Source: Plasmopara viticola (taxonomy: Eukaryota > Oomycota > Peronosporomycetes > Peronosporales > Peronosporaceae). Taken from it: a DNA stretch of 64,000 bases. Below the pieces are notes generated by a model. That model was not told the origin of the DNA, ran no database searches, and worked only from the letters and a program-made list of their open reading frames with translations. The number at the start of each line of letters is the position of its first letter. Positions within the stretch are counted from its first letter, which is position 1. The position numbers and the translations under genes are program-made. Positions 11,601 through 22,943 of this stretch are shown piece after piece. The stretch is from the NCBI GenBank assembly GCA_001695595.3, contig MBPM02000022.1, forward strand, positions 434,001 through 498,000. The letters run 5' to 3'.

Positions 11601-14450
11601 CAAGCTCTTGAAGGAGCTAGATTATTTTGAGTTTTGCTCACGTTGAGCGATATATACTTTGCTCAACAAAAACTTTCAGGAGCAGATCTCCTATTGGACG
11701 TTGATACATACGTCGGAACGTCAATTGTGTAGACACAAGCTCGTATCTTTGAGACCACTAAATAGCGACACATGTCATTCATTAAGTAGTGCAGAGTGTC
11801 GCATCTTGGACTTGAAGGGTCTAAGGTTGTCAAGCTGGATATTGATGATAGCACTCTGCTACAAAATTTTATAAATGAGAATACCGGTACGGTCGATCGC
11901 AAGATAGTGATAGTGAAGGCTTTAGTTAAGCTGAATCAGATATTCATGGCAGAACTTAAAGTGGCTCTTATTTCCAAAACCACAGCTGACATAGTAATCA
12001 TGCTACCTGAAAATGTAGTGATCTTCTCATCGCTACGGGATAAAGCGGTCATGGAAGAAATTATGAAGAAATTAAGAGCTCGAAGTGCACTCACGGTCCT
12101 TAAGCCCCTAATGAACTCGTATATCCTTAAACTAATAAGACATCAGTTAATAGGCATTTCCATCTTGGGTCTACTTATGAGATCGACTTGTTTCCAGGAA
12201 TCGAACGCTACATGACACGGTAGTGGCCATTACCAAAGGACATTGTGACGTCATTGATGCAAATAATGTAGCCGGAGCGATTAGAAGAAGAGAGCTCCAT
12301 TGATTTACGCCGACAGTTTATATCAGAAAGCTAGATGGCAATTAGCGCATCGTACACTTTTATAATTACTCAAATGCTGCTGCCATCTCGACACAAGCCG
12401 ATTCTACATGGTGGGATGTACAGTGTTCAGCACAATCGACTTTATTGACAGAGGTTGTTTATTCCATGAGAGTGGCACACTATTGACCGCAAATCATTTT
12501 TCCAGGTTGTATGCTCGGAGATAGGTCGCTTATGCCCTTGAGATTGTGTCTGCGATTTGATGACGATTCCCACCAGGCATAAGTTAAAGATGAGTCGTGC
12601 TTAGCACGGGAAGTTAGACCCAAAACGCCACATTGTGTTGTGCTCGAGTGCATGCGAACGTAGAAGCTTTACGCTAATGCAGGTAAGCGCGGCATTTTGT
12701 TAAGTCCTTAATTGATAAGAGGTTTGGGTCCTCCTCGCTAAGGTCAAGACCATTGTGAATTGGCCACTTCCGTTGGACTGTAAATTTTTCGTTAAGTTAA
12801 TTGGCTCTGCCAATTACTTATAACAGCTTAGCCCGAGTTATAAAGAAGATGCGGGGTCACTGCCCAACACATCCAAGATTTTTCGAAAAAGTATCATCTC
12901 GCAAGGCTCGGGGATTACCTTTTTTGATACATATCATGCAGTACGATGCTTAAAAAAACGCATCACCTTTTGCAGAAAGCAGCTGGGTACATCTCTGCCT
13001 AATCCTTAGCAATTTAATTCTAAGGCAAAGTATAAGTTAGGAGAGAAAAATACTACGCTCGATGCGCTACTGCATAGATGACTAATGCCACAAAAGTGGC
13101 ACTCTCGGTATCGGGATACAAAAATGACGTGTATGCACAAAATGACATCTTAGTAGCCTTTCTTAAGTCTCTAGGGAGCGCTGAGCCAAAAGATAGCGCA
13201 ATTTAGCGCAAGACCGTAGCGATTAGCGTCAAATGACGAGTTCATAATTCAAGATTACTTATATGAGCTTAGATCAAAGCCAGGCAATGAAGCTCCTGCG
13301 CTAACAGATACGCTGATCAATAATGGGGCGTGTTACCTCGCTATAAGTAAAGGTCACCGAGAAATGCAGTGACTGCATGGACTTCTTTTCACTTAACAAG
13401 ATAAGCTGAGATCAGTCAAATCCATTTCAAATGCACGACCAATTTCGCCTTTGTCTATAATTAATGCGCGCTTAGCTTTAAAAGCTTGACAGTCGACACG
13501 GTTCTAGGTACAGCCGCATAGACGATCAAGGTTTGGTTGACAATCGGAAATTAGACCAGTTCCAACGATTTGATTTAGACGCGTTCCTAGATAACAGTCA
13601 AAAAAAGGCATCTCAGCATACATAAACGCTAATAGCAGCGCCGTAGAGCAAACCTTTAGAGCAATTTTTAGGGTGGCAACTTCAGTCGATGAAATGGACA
13701 GCCCCGAAGACCAAATGCACGTTTAAATAGACCCACAGAAGCAGCAATACTACAAGGTTGTGTAAAAATAACACAATAAGCTTCCAAAAGGAAATAAAGT
13801 ATCATCCCGATCTGATAAAGTCTTAGGACAACTACAGAGCAACTCCTAAAGGATCACAAGTCGTTACGAACGGGGATGTGCGGAGCGCTGACCGCCAAGT
13901 AGATTTGGCACCAAATGTAGGCATAAAATCTATTTCTATAAATAGGATACCTACTAATGCGCTTTTGCGCAGACCATATCATAAAGATAGCTCATTATAT
14001 CAAAATGACTCCTTCGGAAGCTCTACTGCAGCTCTTCATCTCAGAGGAAGATGCCAAAGTCAAGTGGTCATATTCGTGACAGCGAACGTAGATGCATTGA
14101 TATGATTGGGCAAATGGTTTGCTTCACTTTATGGTAAATACGGTCGATCCAGCTGGGATTTTGACTCGCCCAATAGTTCTGAAGGATTGCTGACAAAATT
14201 TGCGTATGAAGTATCAGGAAACCACTGGGGACAAGTAGCCCTACCAAGAAACAATTATTTTCTGATATTGGCTGTGTCATTTACAGCTTCCAAAAAAAAT
14301 ACTATCGATCGATGAGCTTTCAGCTGTATTTATGAGGTTATGCTGTACTCTGGCATATTGATAACCTATGCGCGCCTATTAAAACCTTATGGTCAGCCAG
14401 GAAAAATATACTGAGGCTCTACGCAGGAGCCACAAAACGAAGTTGGTAAC
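11600..14450 (+). mobile_element. Decayed Ty3/gypsy relic, copy A of a three-copy family
   Basis: Reverse-transcriptase traces are readable in order on the plus strand. At about 12411-12525 a frame reads VFSTIDFIDRG, the first catalytic-Asp box of gypsy RT, followed by LLTAN. At about 12738-12830 comes KVKTIVNWPLPLDCKF then LIGSANYL, the connection between RT and RNase H. Stops interrupt both. Further landmarks shared at matching spacing with copies B (36.1-39.6 kb) and C (53.4-56.5 kb) are the sequences around 11888 (TACGGTCGAT), 12040 (CGGGATAAAGCGGTCATGGA), 13305 (ACAGATACGCTGATCA) and 13680 (CTTCAGTCGATGAAATGGAC). No LTRs are recognisable, and limits are set by the extent of similarity. 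Non-functional. Confidence 0.75.
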
Positions 14451-14827
14451 TATTCGATTGGTAACAACGCGATTCTAGTCGCTTCGAAATATGAAACAGA
14501 CATGGTTGTGAAATCTAAGAACTTTAACAGCACAGAGTCATTCGTTGTACACGATAGTGCTAAGTATGACTTGAACCTAGTAATGCTTCTGAGAAGCAGC
14601 ACATGTCTCAATAATAAGTGCGTCAGACAAAAGTCATTAAAAAGGGGGAGGGGCTGGTTAGAATTGCTAAAGAGTTTGGGACTTAAATAGTTTAGTGGAG
14701 TCTTGCTCGAAATTAGTGTGTGTCACAGTTGCTAACACCATATTAGTGTGGGACACAAATCAATTGATGTTAGCATTGTGTGCTAGTAATTTATTATTCA
14801 TAAATATCAAAATTACCGTCACGAATC

Positions 14828-15346
14828 TTACAGCTGGACCATTATTTCTTCATTTTCCAAGTTTCCGATGAAAAAATCGAGCGATTCGTCGATTGTTGGA
14901 AGTAGATTGGAAGTCACTGAATCGCTAATTGTATATAGCAGATCGTTTGAGTCGATGCCGCCAGGACTCTTGGAGCCAAACATCGAATCCTTCAAGCGTG
15001 GGATCATCAATTTAAACGTGGGACTTGTTGCTATATGCTGCGGCGAAGAAGCTACAGCGTCTCGGCCCTTGGGCAGGACGACGCCATAACCTTCACCAAC
15101 TTTGCATGCGGCGAGCAAGTCGTCATCGATGCGATGTTCACTACGACCGGATGACCGACGGCTTTTATGCAGACCACGCATACGGCGTAACACCTTTTCG
15201 TGGTACTTTTGGGCATGGGTCTGAACTTGACGGATAGAGCGCGTGCCAATGTACGTTGCAACCTTACGCCACGGACCGTGAGGATAGAGCTTGATTGCGA
15301 AAAGAAATTTTGCGTGTTCTTCTTGGGACCAGATACCGGTAGTCAT
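14828..15346 (-). CDS. R1-MYB transcription factor of the SHAQKY class
   Basis: This 172-residue protein starts almost directly with one MYB repeat: GIWSQEEHAKFLFAIKLYPH, then GPWRKVATYIGTRSIRQVQ, then THAQKYHEK (about residues 4-50). The third helix carries the THAQKYH form of the SHAQKYF signature found in plant CCA1-like and oomycete/protist single-repeat MYBs, which bind DNA as transcription regulators in the nucleus. A basic patch (RRMRGLHKSRRSSGR, 54-68) follows and may serve nuclear import. The remainder is low in recognisable features until an acidic end (DESLDFFIGNLENEE, about 153-167) that could be an activation or interaction segment. The gene is uninterrupted. The start is the first Met and lies two residues before the MYB fold, which is usual for this class. 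Target genes cannot be inferred, and the adjacent VPS9 gene is on the same strand but functionally unrelated. Confidence 0.9.
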   Translation of the reverse strand: MTTGIWSQEEHAKFLFAIKLYPHGPWRKVATYIGTRSIRQVQTHAQKYHEKVLRRMRGLHKSRRSSGRSEHRIDDDLLAACKVGEGYGVVLPKGRDAVASSPQHIATSPTFKLMIPRLKDSMFGSKSPGGIDSNDLLYTISDSVTSNLLPTIDESLDFFIGNLENEEIMVQL

Positions 15347-15720
15347 GGCTTATAACGATAGCACGTACGTAGTGCTGGTACTAAGAGCAGTAGAGAAAGT
15401 TAAATAGTGCTACGATGCAGCTCTCAAGTGCTGTTTCCTCATCGCTAAGACTAGATGGACAAATTAACAAAGAGGAATATAACACGTGGAGAAATAGACG
15501 GCTCGTAGTTGATTCACGCATATGATGCAATCCATAGTATCAAGTTCCGTCCAGCTTCGATGTACAAACAGCATATCCCTATGCAATTTTTTTTTCGAAA
15601 CGATTCGAAAAATTCAAATACAGGTTTTACAGAACAATAAAACAAATAAAAAATGTGAGTGCCAAATCACCTTTACGTGCCTGCCCCGTAACTCTAACTC
15701 TATACTTACAGACTAGGCAC

Positions 15721-17730
15721 TTAAGACTTTATTGTCGACGATACGGCATCAAAGAATTCGTCCTCTATTTCTTCAGTGGCTTCACTCTCATCGTCGTGAA
15801 TCAACAGCTCAAGTTCTTTGGCGTGGCCACTAGGTAAATCCACTGCAACAATAACTTGAATCGCAGCTTGAAACGTGGTCAACACGTACCCTTCCACACC
15901 TTTCCCACCTCCATTCGTGAAAAACGAAATAAACGCAATTTCAGACACAAAATTCAAACCCGGGCCACACACTCGAGGACACTCAATCAAAAACGCACAC
16001 AAGATGGGAATCAACATGTCGGCGTTTGAAGCGGACTGATGCAACTTTTCCGCAAAGCAACAGATATTTCGAAAAGCGTCGCAAAGCATCACTAACTTGA
16101 GCAAAGGCGACGAAATCGTGTGCATCATGGCAACCAATAGCGCTTCAGCTTTCTGCAAATCTTCCTCAAGGACGGACGTCACGACGCTCCTGCCAGCCTT
16201 GTCGACTTGGGAGCGTAGCAATGCAGCGGAATGATACTGTTGTTTTCGTCGAATCTCGACCAAATTATCAGCAAATGAAGAGTCTGCGTCCTCAAACGTA
16301 CACTGAAACTCACTAAAGACCATGTCGCGAATGTCGTCATAGATAATTCGCTCGATCGCAAGTGTGCAACTACTCAATGCTTGCGAAGTGCTCGCAAGAC
16401 TCGGAAAACACTGCAATGTAGCCCCCAGCACATGCGCAACGTACATCTTTGTATCTTGCAGAGTATCCTTGGCAATGGTTCGCATCGCATCCGACTCTAG
16501 AAGACTGGAATTTCCAGGAAAACTCGGTCGTCGTCTCCTCTTTTGGTGTCGTGCACTAAATCGCTTTCGAAAAGCTGCACAAAGTTGGACATTCATTTGT
16601 CCCAGAAACTCACTCGGTGAAGCAAAAAGACGAAACAAGAACCAATACACTTCTGCATCGTCGGGGATCGTCTCTTGCCCTGCAACATTATCGTCGCATG
16701 CATCATCGGCTGAGGACCGACAAGGAGTTTGAAGTTGAAAGCGTCGGAAAAACTCGACATCTTTTCGACAAACTTCATCCGACGGCGCTCCACTAAAGCT
16801 TTTCTTGCAATTCCAGCAAATCTCCATAGCCCACTCGCCTCTCCGCAATCGTTCTTCCCGACGTTGGGTCGCCTTGACGTTGCTCTGATGCGTTGCAGTG
16901 GCTGCCGCAGCAGCACTCGCCGTGAGTCCAATGCCGGCCATGACCGTCTCAGCTCCGACACTAGTGACCAGCATGTTGAGACCGGCCAAGACACCAGCGG
17001 CAGGTCCCATGGCAATGACCCCCACGACGCCACCAGCTGCTAATACCGGCGCCAATTTCTTGGCAAAACTGGAAAGTGCTTGCAATTGCGGTTTTTTCTG
17101 TGTCCCTGCCTCTCCTTTTGCCATTACTGCTGACGTTGCACCAAGCGCCGCGACACTGTTGCTATCCAGTTCTTCAATCAACGTCGCCAAGGTAAAACAT
17201 GGCCCTTTCCCAACACTTTTCGAGCGCACTTTCTTCTGAGCTTTCGTCGCTTCGACAAATCGATTGCGGGAGGAAGGAGCTGGAAAGAGAAGCGCATCGG
17301 CGGACGGTGGGGCATAACTACACGCTGGCATGAGGCTCGTGTGGCGTCGACAAGCGCGATGAGAGTGCGAGACACTTACACACTCTCGATGTGCAAACTT
17401 GCCACAGCTTAGACACTGGCACACACCTGAAGTAGAGACCATGGAGACGGTAAAAGCTGCCGGACCCAGTTTTTTCCTTGTTTTGTCATGATTGGGCTTC
17501 CCAATGGCCAAAATACGCTCGTGACAGAGTAAACAATCGCGAAAACAGAGGAGACTACGGTCTACGGTTGAAAGCAAGCGGATGTTCACGGAGAAGAAGC
17601 TGTGTCCGTGGAGAGGGTCTGAGAATGATCCGACGGTGTCGCGGAGATAGGCGCTTGACGGTTTGAGACGAACGTGTCGAGGAAAGAAGAGGGTGGGAAG
17701 CATAGAGAGTGAGAGAGCACACGGATACAA
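15721..17730 (-). CDS. C1-like zinc finger and VPS9-domain protein (putative Rab5-type GEF)
   Basis: A 669-residue protein with three visible parts. Residues about 41-127 hold a C1-like zinc-binding pattern: C66-x2-C69, then C106-x2-C109-x4-H114-x2-C117 and C127. Spacing from the first His is longer than in classical C1 domains, so diacylglycerol binding is doubtful. Residues 226-280 form a Gly/Ala-rich hydrophobic stretch that could insert into or lie on a membrane. A Cys pair follows (C305, C308). The C-terminal part (about 500-625) matches a VPS9 domain, the catalytic fold that exchanges GDP for GTP on Rab5-family GTPases at endosomes. The key Asp sits in SNADMLIPIL (D571) and the key Tyr in GVEGYVLTTFQAA (Y615). 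An acidic tail closes the protein. Met10 is an alternative start. The VPS9 call rests on motif order seen by eye. Confidence 0.75.
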   Translation of the reverse strand: MYPCALSLSMLPTLFFPRHVRLKPSSAYLRDTVGSFSDPLHGHSFFSVNIRLLSTVDRSLLCFRDCLLCHERILAIGKPNHDKTRKKLGPAAFTVSMVSTSGVCQCLSCGKFAHRECVSVSHSHRACRRHTSLMPACSYAPPSADALLFPAPSSRNRFVEATKAQKKVRSKSVGKGPCFTLATLIEELDSNSVAALGATSAVMAKGEAGTQKKPQLQALSSFAKKLAPVLAAGGVVGVIAMGPAAGVLAGLNMLVTSVGAETVMAGIGLTASAAAAATATHQSNVKATQRREERLRRGEWAMEICWNCKKSFSGAPSDEVCRKDVEFFRRFQLQTPCRSSADDACDDNVAGQETIPDDAEVYWFLFRLFASPSEFLGQMNVQLCAAFRKRFSARHQKRRRRPSFPGNSSLLESDAMRTIAKDTLQDTKMYVAHVLGATLQCFPSLASTSQALSSCTLAIERIIYDDIRDMVFSEFQCTFEDADSSFADNLVEIRRKQQYHSAALLRSQVDKAGRSVVTSVLEEDLQKAEALLVAMMHTISSPLLKLVMLCDAFRNICCFAEKLHQSASNADMLIPILCAFLIECPRVCGPGLNFVSEIAFISFFTNGGGKGVEGYVLTTFQAAIQVIVAVDLPSGHAKELELLIHDDESEATEEIEDEFFDAVSSTIKS

Positions 17731-20040
17731 CGATGGAGCGAGTTAGTAGACGAAAGAGGGACACCAGGAGAGCGAGACACGCTTGCTTACCTTAGCGCCC
17801 CTTGCATCAGCATGTAGTCAGCAAGTCAATAAGTAATCAAAACAAGTTTGTAAATTTTAAGAAACAAGATGCAAATCGTTTGAATTAAACTTGTCTGACG
17901 CATACCAGACTTTAAATTAGTGTACATATAGAGAAATACATAAGACCAAAGGAGAAGAAATTAAGTTAATGTTAAAGTATAGTGTATTGCAAACATCGGT
18001 AAAATTTAAAATTAAAATTATTCTCGTGATATCCGAGCAAGTGTACGCCAAAGCGCCTTCGGCGCTATCCATTTTATTGCTTAAAGGCGGAGATATCTGC
18101 AAACCACTGGGTGAAGAAGAACGATATGCACACATTAGAGTAAATTTGGTGTCTATTTTAAATGCATCAGTATTGCATCGTCATCTGCACCATGAAGCCT
18201 GGCAAACTACTATTTGCACCTTTAATCTTCTTGGCAACAGTCTTTAAGTGCACCTTTCTGAGAATCGCTTACAAATTTTTATTTGGACGTTTTCGACAAT
18301 TTTCGGCCGCATGCTAGCAAGATCCGTGGATAGAAAACGATGGCTAAGCTCAATGATTGGATATTAAGAGATGCTGTTAATATGACATTTTTAGCGTAGT
18401 GTGTGGAAGAAAGTAGTGCACCATTCCTTATCTATTGTCGGAATTGGTGAATCGCATCTACTCCGGCTGTCGGTCGCCTATAGTAAATTTGAGAAATTCA
18501 TCGATCTACGTCTATAGGAGATCGATGATTTTACCGGGAAAGAAATTTGTGGAGCTACTTTGACAATACGATGTGGCGACTTGCCTCGAAAACATCTAGC
18601 TACCATACAAAAATATAGGGTATACTTGATCACATATCAAAGTCGACTGTACAAGCTGTTTCGGGTGGAGAATCGCCTCATCATTTGTATCTGCCATAAT
18701 ACACTGACGTCTTTCCAAAGACACTTTTGACTGGATGCTCAGACGATTAAGACAAAAGGCTGTCAATAGAGAATTTGCTATCCATACTATTGTTTTTGCT
18801 TGAAAAGCTAAAAACTCTGAGCTTTTAAGTCGTAGCGGTGAAGTGGTTGTGTATGGTACTGTGTATGGATAAATTGCCGTGCTGTACATGGCTTCTCGCG
18901 TACTTGCTGAGGCAGTCATAAGGAAAAGTAAGGGTTGCTGCGATGGCGACAAAGACTCGGCCCTTTTCCGATATAATTGAGTGGAAGTAAAAAAGTTTAT
19001 GCGTAAAGTGACCAAGTGGAGATTTGGTATATATTTTTGCAATTTCTTTGCAAAACATCGTCCCTACATGGACCTGGCTCTGACCAGAAGCAAAACACGA
19101 CGTACAAATTTTAACCGATTACACTGATCGTGTATTGTTATTATTGCGGGGATATCAAAGTAAGGAATAAGCAAAGTTCCGGAAAGTTAAAAGCTGTATC
19201 GCCCTGCACTGACCAAGGTAGGCTCAATACCACACGGTTGAAGGACAGCATTATTAAATTTTGATGTTACGTGGGTGCGTGACAATTTTGCTCCAAGGAT
19301 ATCATTGAGCTTTGTTGCATGGTGTTAAAGTCAGTTCGAAACTGGATACATCAGACGTCTTGGATTCAACATCAAGAGCTTGTTCAAATCCTAAGAAGCA
19401 CAATTGAACGCTGTTTAAAGATCTCTCGGCGTCAAAATATTGTATGGTGTGGGAAAGTTGGTTGCGTTTGTTGCGACTTTACTAATTTTTAGATAAGCCT
19501 AGACTGAAATTATGTACTAAAATTAGTCCTTATACTATGATGTTTAAGAAATGCAGACAACTTTCGAGGCTGTCGATTAGTATAAAAAATAGTCCATTTT
19601 TACATATACTTCTTGCGAGAGATTTTAGCATACGGCTTTCGTATCACCATCTCACCATCAATGCGAGACAAACTATCAAGTAGAAAGTTGCAGCGCTGCA
19701 TTGCATTACTCACCACTTTTCACGTGAAAGCAATGCCTTCAAGATCATCTCGATGATAAGCAAGTACAGTAATATCCAAAAGGACTTTACGACAAACACG
19801 ACTTTGCTACGAGAAATGGAGGTTATCCCCATTCAGAGCTGTCGCGCATTTCTCGTAAATGTGGATATGTTAGGAAAGGCCTGCTCGCCTTTTTGTAGAC
19901 GAGAGCATGCAAATGATGAGTCTGCTACTTGCATTTGTCAAGCTTGACCGTGAAACAAATCGTGATATGTACAAATCCAGAGATAAATCGCTAGCATTAC
20001 TTACAGTGCTCAACGCACAGCATCTATGGAGACAGCTCTC
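17731..20040. other. Intergenic, no supported gene
   Basis: Contains the upstream region of the VPS9-domain gene and then about 2 kb of AT-rich DNA. The only structure I see is a short hairpin at 18498-18528 (listed separately). Short open frames here carry no recognisable domain. Confidence 0.4.
18498..18528. repeat. Short inverted repeat (10-bp arms, 11-nt loop)
   Basis: TCATCGATCT and AGATCGATGA are perfect reverse complements around an 11-nt spacer. No gene is adjacent, so it may be chance or a relic of a small transposon. Confidence 0.6.
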
Positions 20041-20268
20041 ACGGCTATTCGCAACATATACTACAAGTCACGTTGCTATAACTGCCGTCCATCCACTAGG
20101 TGTAGCAACAATTTATCCTTTACATCGAATGCTGCTGTTACCTCGCTTAGCAACAAATCTCTTTTTGGGTGTAACACACTTTCTTTCATCAAGAGCTGCA
20201 GCTCCTCCGTACCAAATAATCCTTTTGCAAGACACCAGTCAAAGATGGTCTCAACACTTTGCTTGGAC

Positions 20269-20284
20269 TCATTCCCAAATTTTC
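20269..20284 (+). promoter_or_regulatory. Oomycete-type initiator and flanking element of transglutaminase A
   Basis: TCATTCC followed by AAATTTTC fits the oomycete core promoter (initiator YCAYTYY plus a T-rich flanking block). It lies about 80 nt before the ATG at 20351, giving a plausible 5' leader, and the same arrangement is conserved in the second copy. Confidence 0.7.
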
Positions 20285-20350
20285 TCGACTCCGAGAAAAT
20301 TACACAGCTCCTAGTCGACGTGCTCTCCTTCTTCGACTACTTTCACCACC

Positions 20351-22246
20351 ATGGTCTACTCTCCCCGCTTCTACCTCGTGTCCGCTGCCGTGGCCACCGT
20401 AATGCTCAAGATGCAACAGGCTTCTGCTGCCTCAATGTACTACACGACGCAAACGACGTCCAAAACGGCGAACGAGCTTAGCGCGAACTTTCCCGGAGCT
20501 GGTTGCGATGTACCCGATGAGCACACCAAGTTCACCGTGAACATCGACCCTACACTTCCGGATGTCACCATGATCCCAACGGTGCCTGTGACAAACCCAG
20601 AATTTTTGACGAATGCGACCAGCGCTCCAAACGCGTCGGTGCACACAGTGGTCGGCACTCCTCTAGTGTCGGTGGACACTCCGTTCGCGAACGTAAACTC
20701 GCCCTCGCCCTCGACTTTTTCGAAGGGAGGAAGACCCACAGACTGCGCCACTGGTTGGGACGCATCGACTCGCAAGCTGGAGACAGTCAATGATGGCGGT
20801 AGTAATACCAACAAAGACATTCAAGAGCTTGAAGCGTTCTTCGGGGTCACGATCGAAACAAAGCTCGAAAATCTGCCAAAAAAGTCGCAAAACGAATTGA
20901 CGCCGTGGGGTGGTCCCTACTGGCCCACGTACCAGGACAGTATTAACATTGTCTGGAGTGCTGGCGACCCGAGTCCTGCAGCAAAGTACGCCACGGCCTT
21001 TGATATGGATGCAGCCGAGTTCATGAACAAAGTCTCGGCAAAACACGGGATCGATTCGAGAACGAATGCCCAACAGTGCACGGACGATACACAGTGTGCT
21101 GGTGGGACCTCTCAAAGTGCTTGTGCCAAGCGTGAGGGCTCGAACGAAGGCCGGTGCATTCCCACGTGGTTTGGGATCTGCCACGCTTGGTCGGGAGCCG
21201 CTATCTCAGAGCCCGAGCCAGAGTGCCCCGTGACGCATAACGGCGTGACGTTCCAGCCACTTGATCTCAAGGGGTTGATCTCGGTCATTTACGACGATAC
21301 CAACGTCGGCACGGTCTTTACCGGTGCTCGCTTCCGATCCGGAAACACTGACAGGGATGAGTTTGGTCGACCCATGGATCCTACGTTTCGCGACATCAAT
21401 GCGGGTTTCTTCCACATTGTTACGACCAACATTCTGGGGTTATTCAAGTCGACGTTTATTGTTGACGTCACAGCAGGACTCGAGGTGTGGAACCAGCCTG
21501 TGCGGAGTTACAAGGTGAAGGAGATGACTGCCATGTCGCTTGAAGAAGCCGCACAGACCTTCTACGGACTCGACAAGTACCCGTGGAACGAAGCCGCAAA
21601 GAGTATTGTGTACGTCAAGACGCGTCTCTCGTGGATCGTCGAGGCCAACGAAAATGGCCCGCTCGTGTCATCGGGCAGAATCGACGAGTACACGAACAGT
21701 GCCTACTACTACTACCTGCTTGAATTGGATGACGACGGAAAGATCATTGGCGGGGAGTGGGTGTACGATTCGGATGTGGATCACCCCGACTTTATGTGGC
21801 TCATTCGCACGAAACCTGCGGCTGACGCCATCACGAGCACGGGGGTCAGTTACAAGGAAGTGAGCATGCTTCTAGAAAAGTCGGCGAAATGCTCCAACTC
21901 TGAAGGTGATGAAAATACCGAGCCGCCGGCCACTGGGGGCTCAGAAAGCGCGCCACCGATCACTGGGGTCTCCGGAGGTGAGCCACCAGCCTCTGAGGTC
22001 CCACAGAACGAAACTCCGGTCTTTGAGGCCCCGCAAAACGAAACTCCGGTCTTTGAGGCCCCGCAAAACGAAACTCCGGTCTTTGAAGCCCCACAAAACG
22101 AAGCTTCGTTCTTTGGGGCCCCACAAAACGAAGCTCCGTCCTTTGGGACCCCGCAAAACGAAGTTCCGTCCTTTGAGACTCCAACGAACGAAGCGCCGTC
22201 CTTTGAGACCCCAACGAACGATGGCGGACACTTTCAGTGGCACTAG
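20351..22246 (+). CDS. Secreted transglutaminase elicitor with Pep-13-type motif (copy A)
   Basis: The 631-residue protein is a member of the Phytophthora cell-wall transglutaminase family (GP42/M81 type), calcium-dependent enzymes that cross-link glutamine and lysine side chains and are sensed by plants as a molecular pattern. Residues 1-27 form a signal peptide ending in QASAA. The probable catalytic Cys is C277 in WFGICHAWSG. The Pep-13 equivalent is VWNQPVRSYKVKE (379-391). It differs from the P. sojae peptide in a few positions but keeps the Trp and Pro reported as essential for both activity and recognition. From residue 529 the tail consists of about ten 10-residue units, mostly of the type EAPQNETPVF or ETPTNEAPSF, ending in GGHFQWH. 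The start is supported by the initiator 80 nt upstream and the signal peptide. It forms a tandem pair with copy B 780 bp downstream. Confidence 0.93.
   Translation: MVYSPRFYLVSAAVATVMLKMQQASAASMYYTTQTTSKTANELSANFPGAGCDVPDEHTKFTVNIDPTLPDVTMIPTVPVTNPEFLTNATSAPNASVHTVVGTPLVSVDTPFANVNSPSPSTFSKGGRPTDCATGWDASTRKLETVNDGGSNTNKDIQELEAFFGVTIETKLENLPKKSQNELTPWGGPYWPTYQDSINIVWSAGDPSPAAKYATAFDMDAAEFMNKVSAKHGIDSRTNAQQCTDDTQCAGGTSQSACAKREGSNEGRCIPTWFGICHAWSGAAISEPEPECPVTHNGVTFQPLDLKGLISVIYDDTNVGTVFTGARFRSGNTDRDEFGRPMDPTFRDINAGFFHIVTTNILGLFKSTFIVDVTAGLEVWNQPVRSYKVKEMTAMSLEEAAQTFYGLDKYPWNEAAKSIVYVKTRLSWIVEANENGPLVSSGRIDEYTNSAYYYYLLELDDDGKIIGGEWVYDSDVDHPDFMWLIRTKPAADAITSTGVSYKEVSMLLEKSAKCSNSEGDENTEPPATGGSESAPPITGVSGGEPPASEVPQNETPVFEAPQNETPVFEAPQNETPVFEAPQNEASFFGAPQNEAPSFGTPQNEVPSFETPTNEAPSFETPTNDGGHFQWH
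21935..22243 (+). repeat. In-frame 30-bp minisatellite, transglutaminase A tail
   Basis: About ten 30-bp units encode the 10-residue repeat with consensus E-A/T-P-Q/T-N-E-T/A-P-V/S-F. Units at 22001-22090 are almost identical at the DNA level, showing recent expansion or homogenisation. The repeat is a likely extracellular spacer or wall-binding stretch; its function is not known. Confidence 0.9.
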
Positions 22247-22943
22247 TAACCAACAAGGACAATTAGAGTGGACAGCCAAGCGTCTCAAGAGCCTTGTGGT
22301 TCATGAGGAAATAGCTGAGATAGTGGTGGGCAACCTGGATTTTGAGCTAACTTTTAGTGAGGTTCAATCTTTTGTAGTTGCTTGTAATCAACAAACTATA
22401 GTCTCAACGTCAGTTTTAAGCCAAACTTATCGATACTTTCAACCCTCGTCGTGCCACGAATATTAGACACTTGAGAAGGCTGCCTCAATCTTCGTATGTC
22501 TGACCGACAAGCAAACTGGACCTTTGCATTTGGCAAAAAACGATTGAAGAACCAAAGCTGCGTCAATGTCTTTCCTTGTCTTTACACAAAGATGCGCTCA
22601 GTCTGTGATAAGAATCAATCTTTAGGATTTACTGCTCAAAGAGCTTGATATTAAATTAAATTGAAGTCTTCAAAATAAATTTCTTACGTTGTGACCGCAT
22701 TTAAGTCGACTTTTTTTCCTTGCAGATTATATTACTTCTTCTGTTTTTTTTTAAATTATTACATATATGACAAGTCACGTTGCTTTATATGCCGCCCATC
22801 CATTACATGTAAAAATCAACAATTCATCCTTTACATCGAATGGTGCTGTTACGTCGCTTAGCAACAAAACTCTTCCAATGTGTAACAAAAGTAATCCTTT
22901 CTCAGAACACCAGTCAAAGATGGTCTCAAAACTTTGCTTGGAC
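22247..22943. other. Spacer between the tandem transglutaminase genes
   Basis: The first half (22247-22640) is homologous to the sequence after copy B (24964-25370), and the second half (22767-22943) to the sequence before copy A (20060-20268). The duplication unit therefore comprises gene plus both flanks. Flank similarity is clearly lower than between the coding cores, with several indels. No gene lies here. Confidence 0.8.

Noticed and set aside
11796..12215. 139-codon frame as an independent gene
   Set aside because: The same segment recurs, interrupted, in two other gypsy relics (for example at 37140), so it is part of the decayed element.
20431..20700. RXLR or Crinkler effector signature
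   Set aside because: I looked for signal peptide plus RxLR-EER or LxLFLAK patterns in all longer frames, including the transglutaminases. None was found.
20663..21184. Long open frame antisense to transglutaminase A (and its counterpart at 23338-23859)
   Set aside because: It lies wholly opposite a conserved coding frame, exists in both copies only because the coding strands are nearly identical, and has no domain or promoter.
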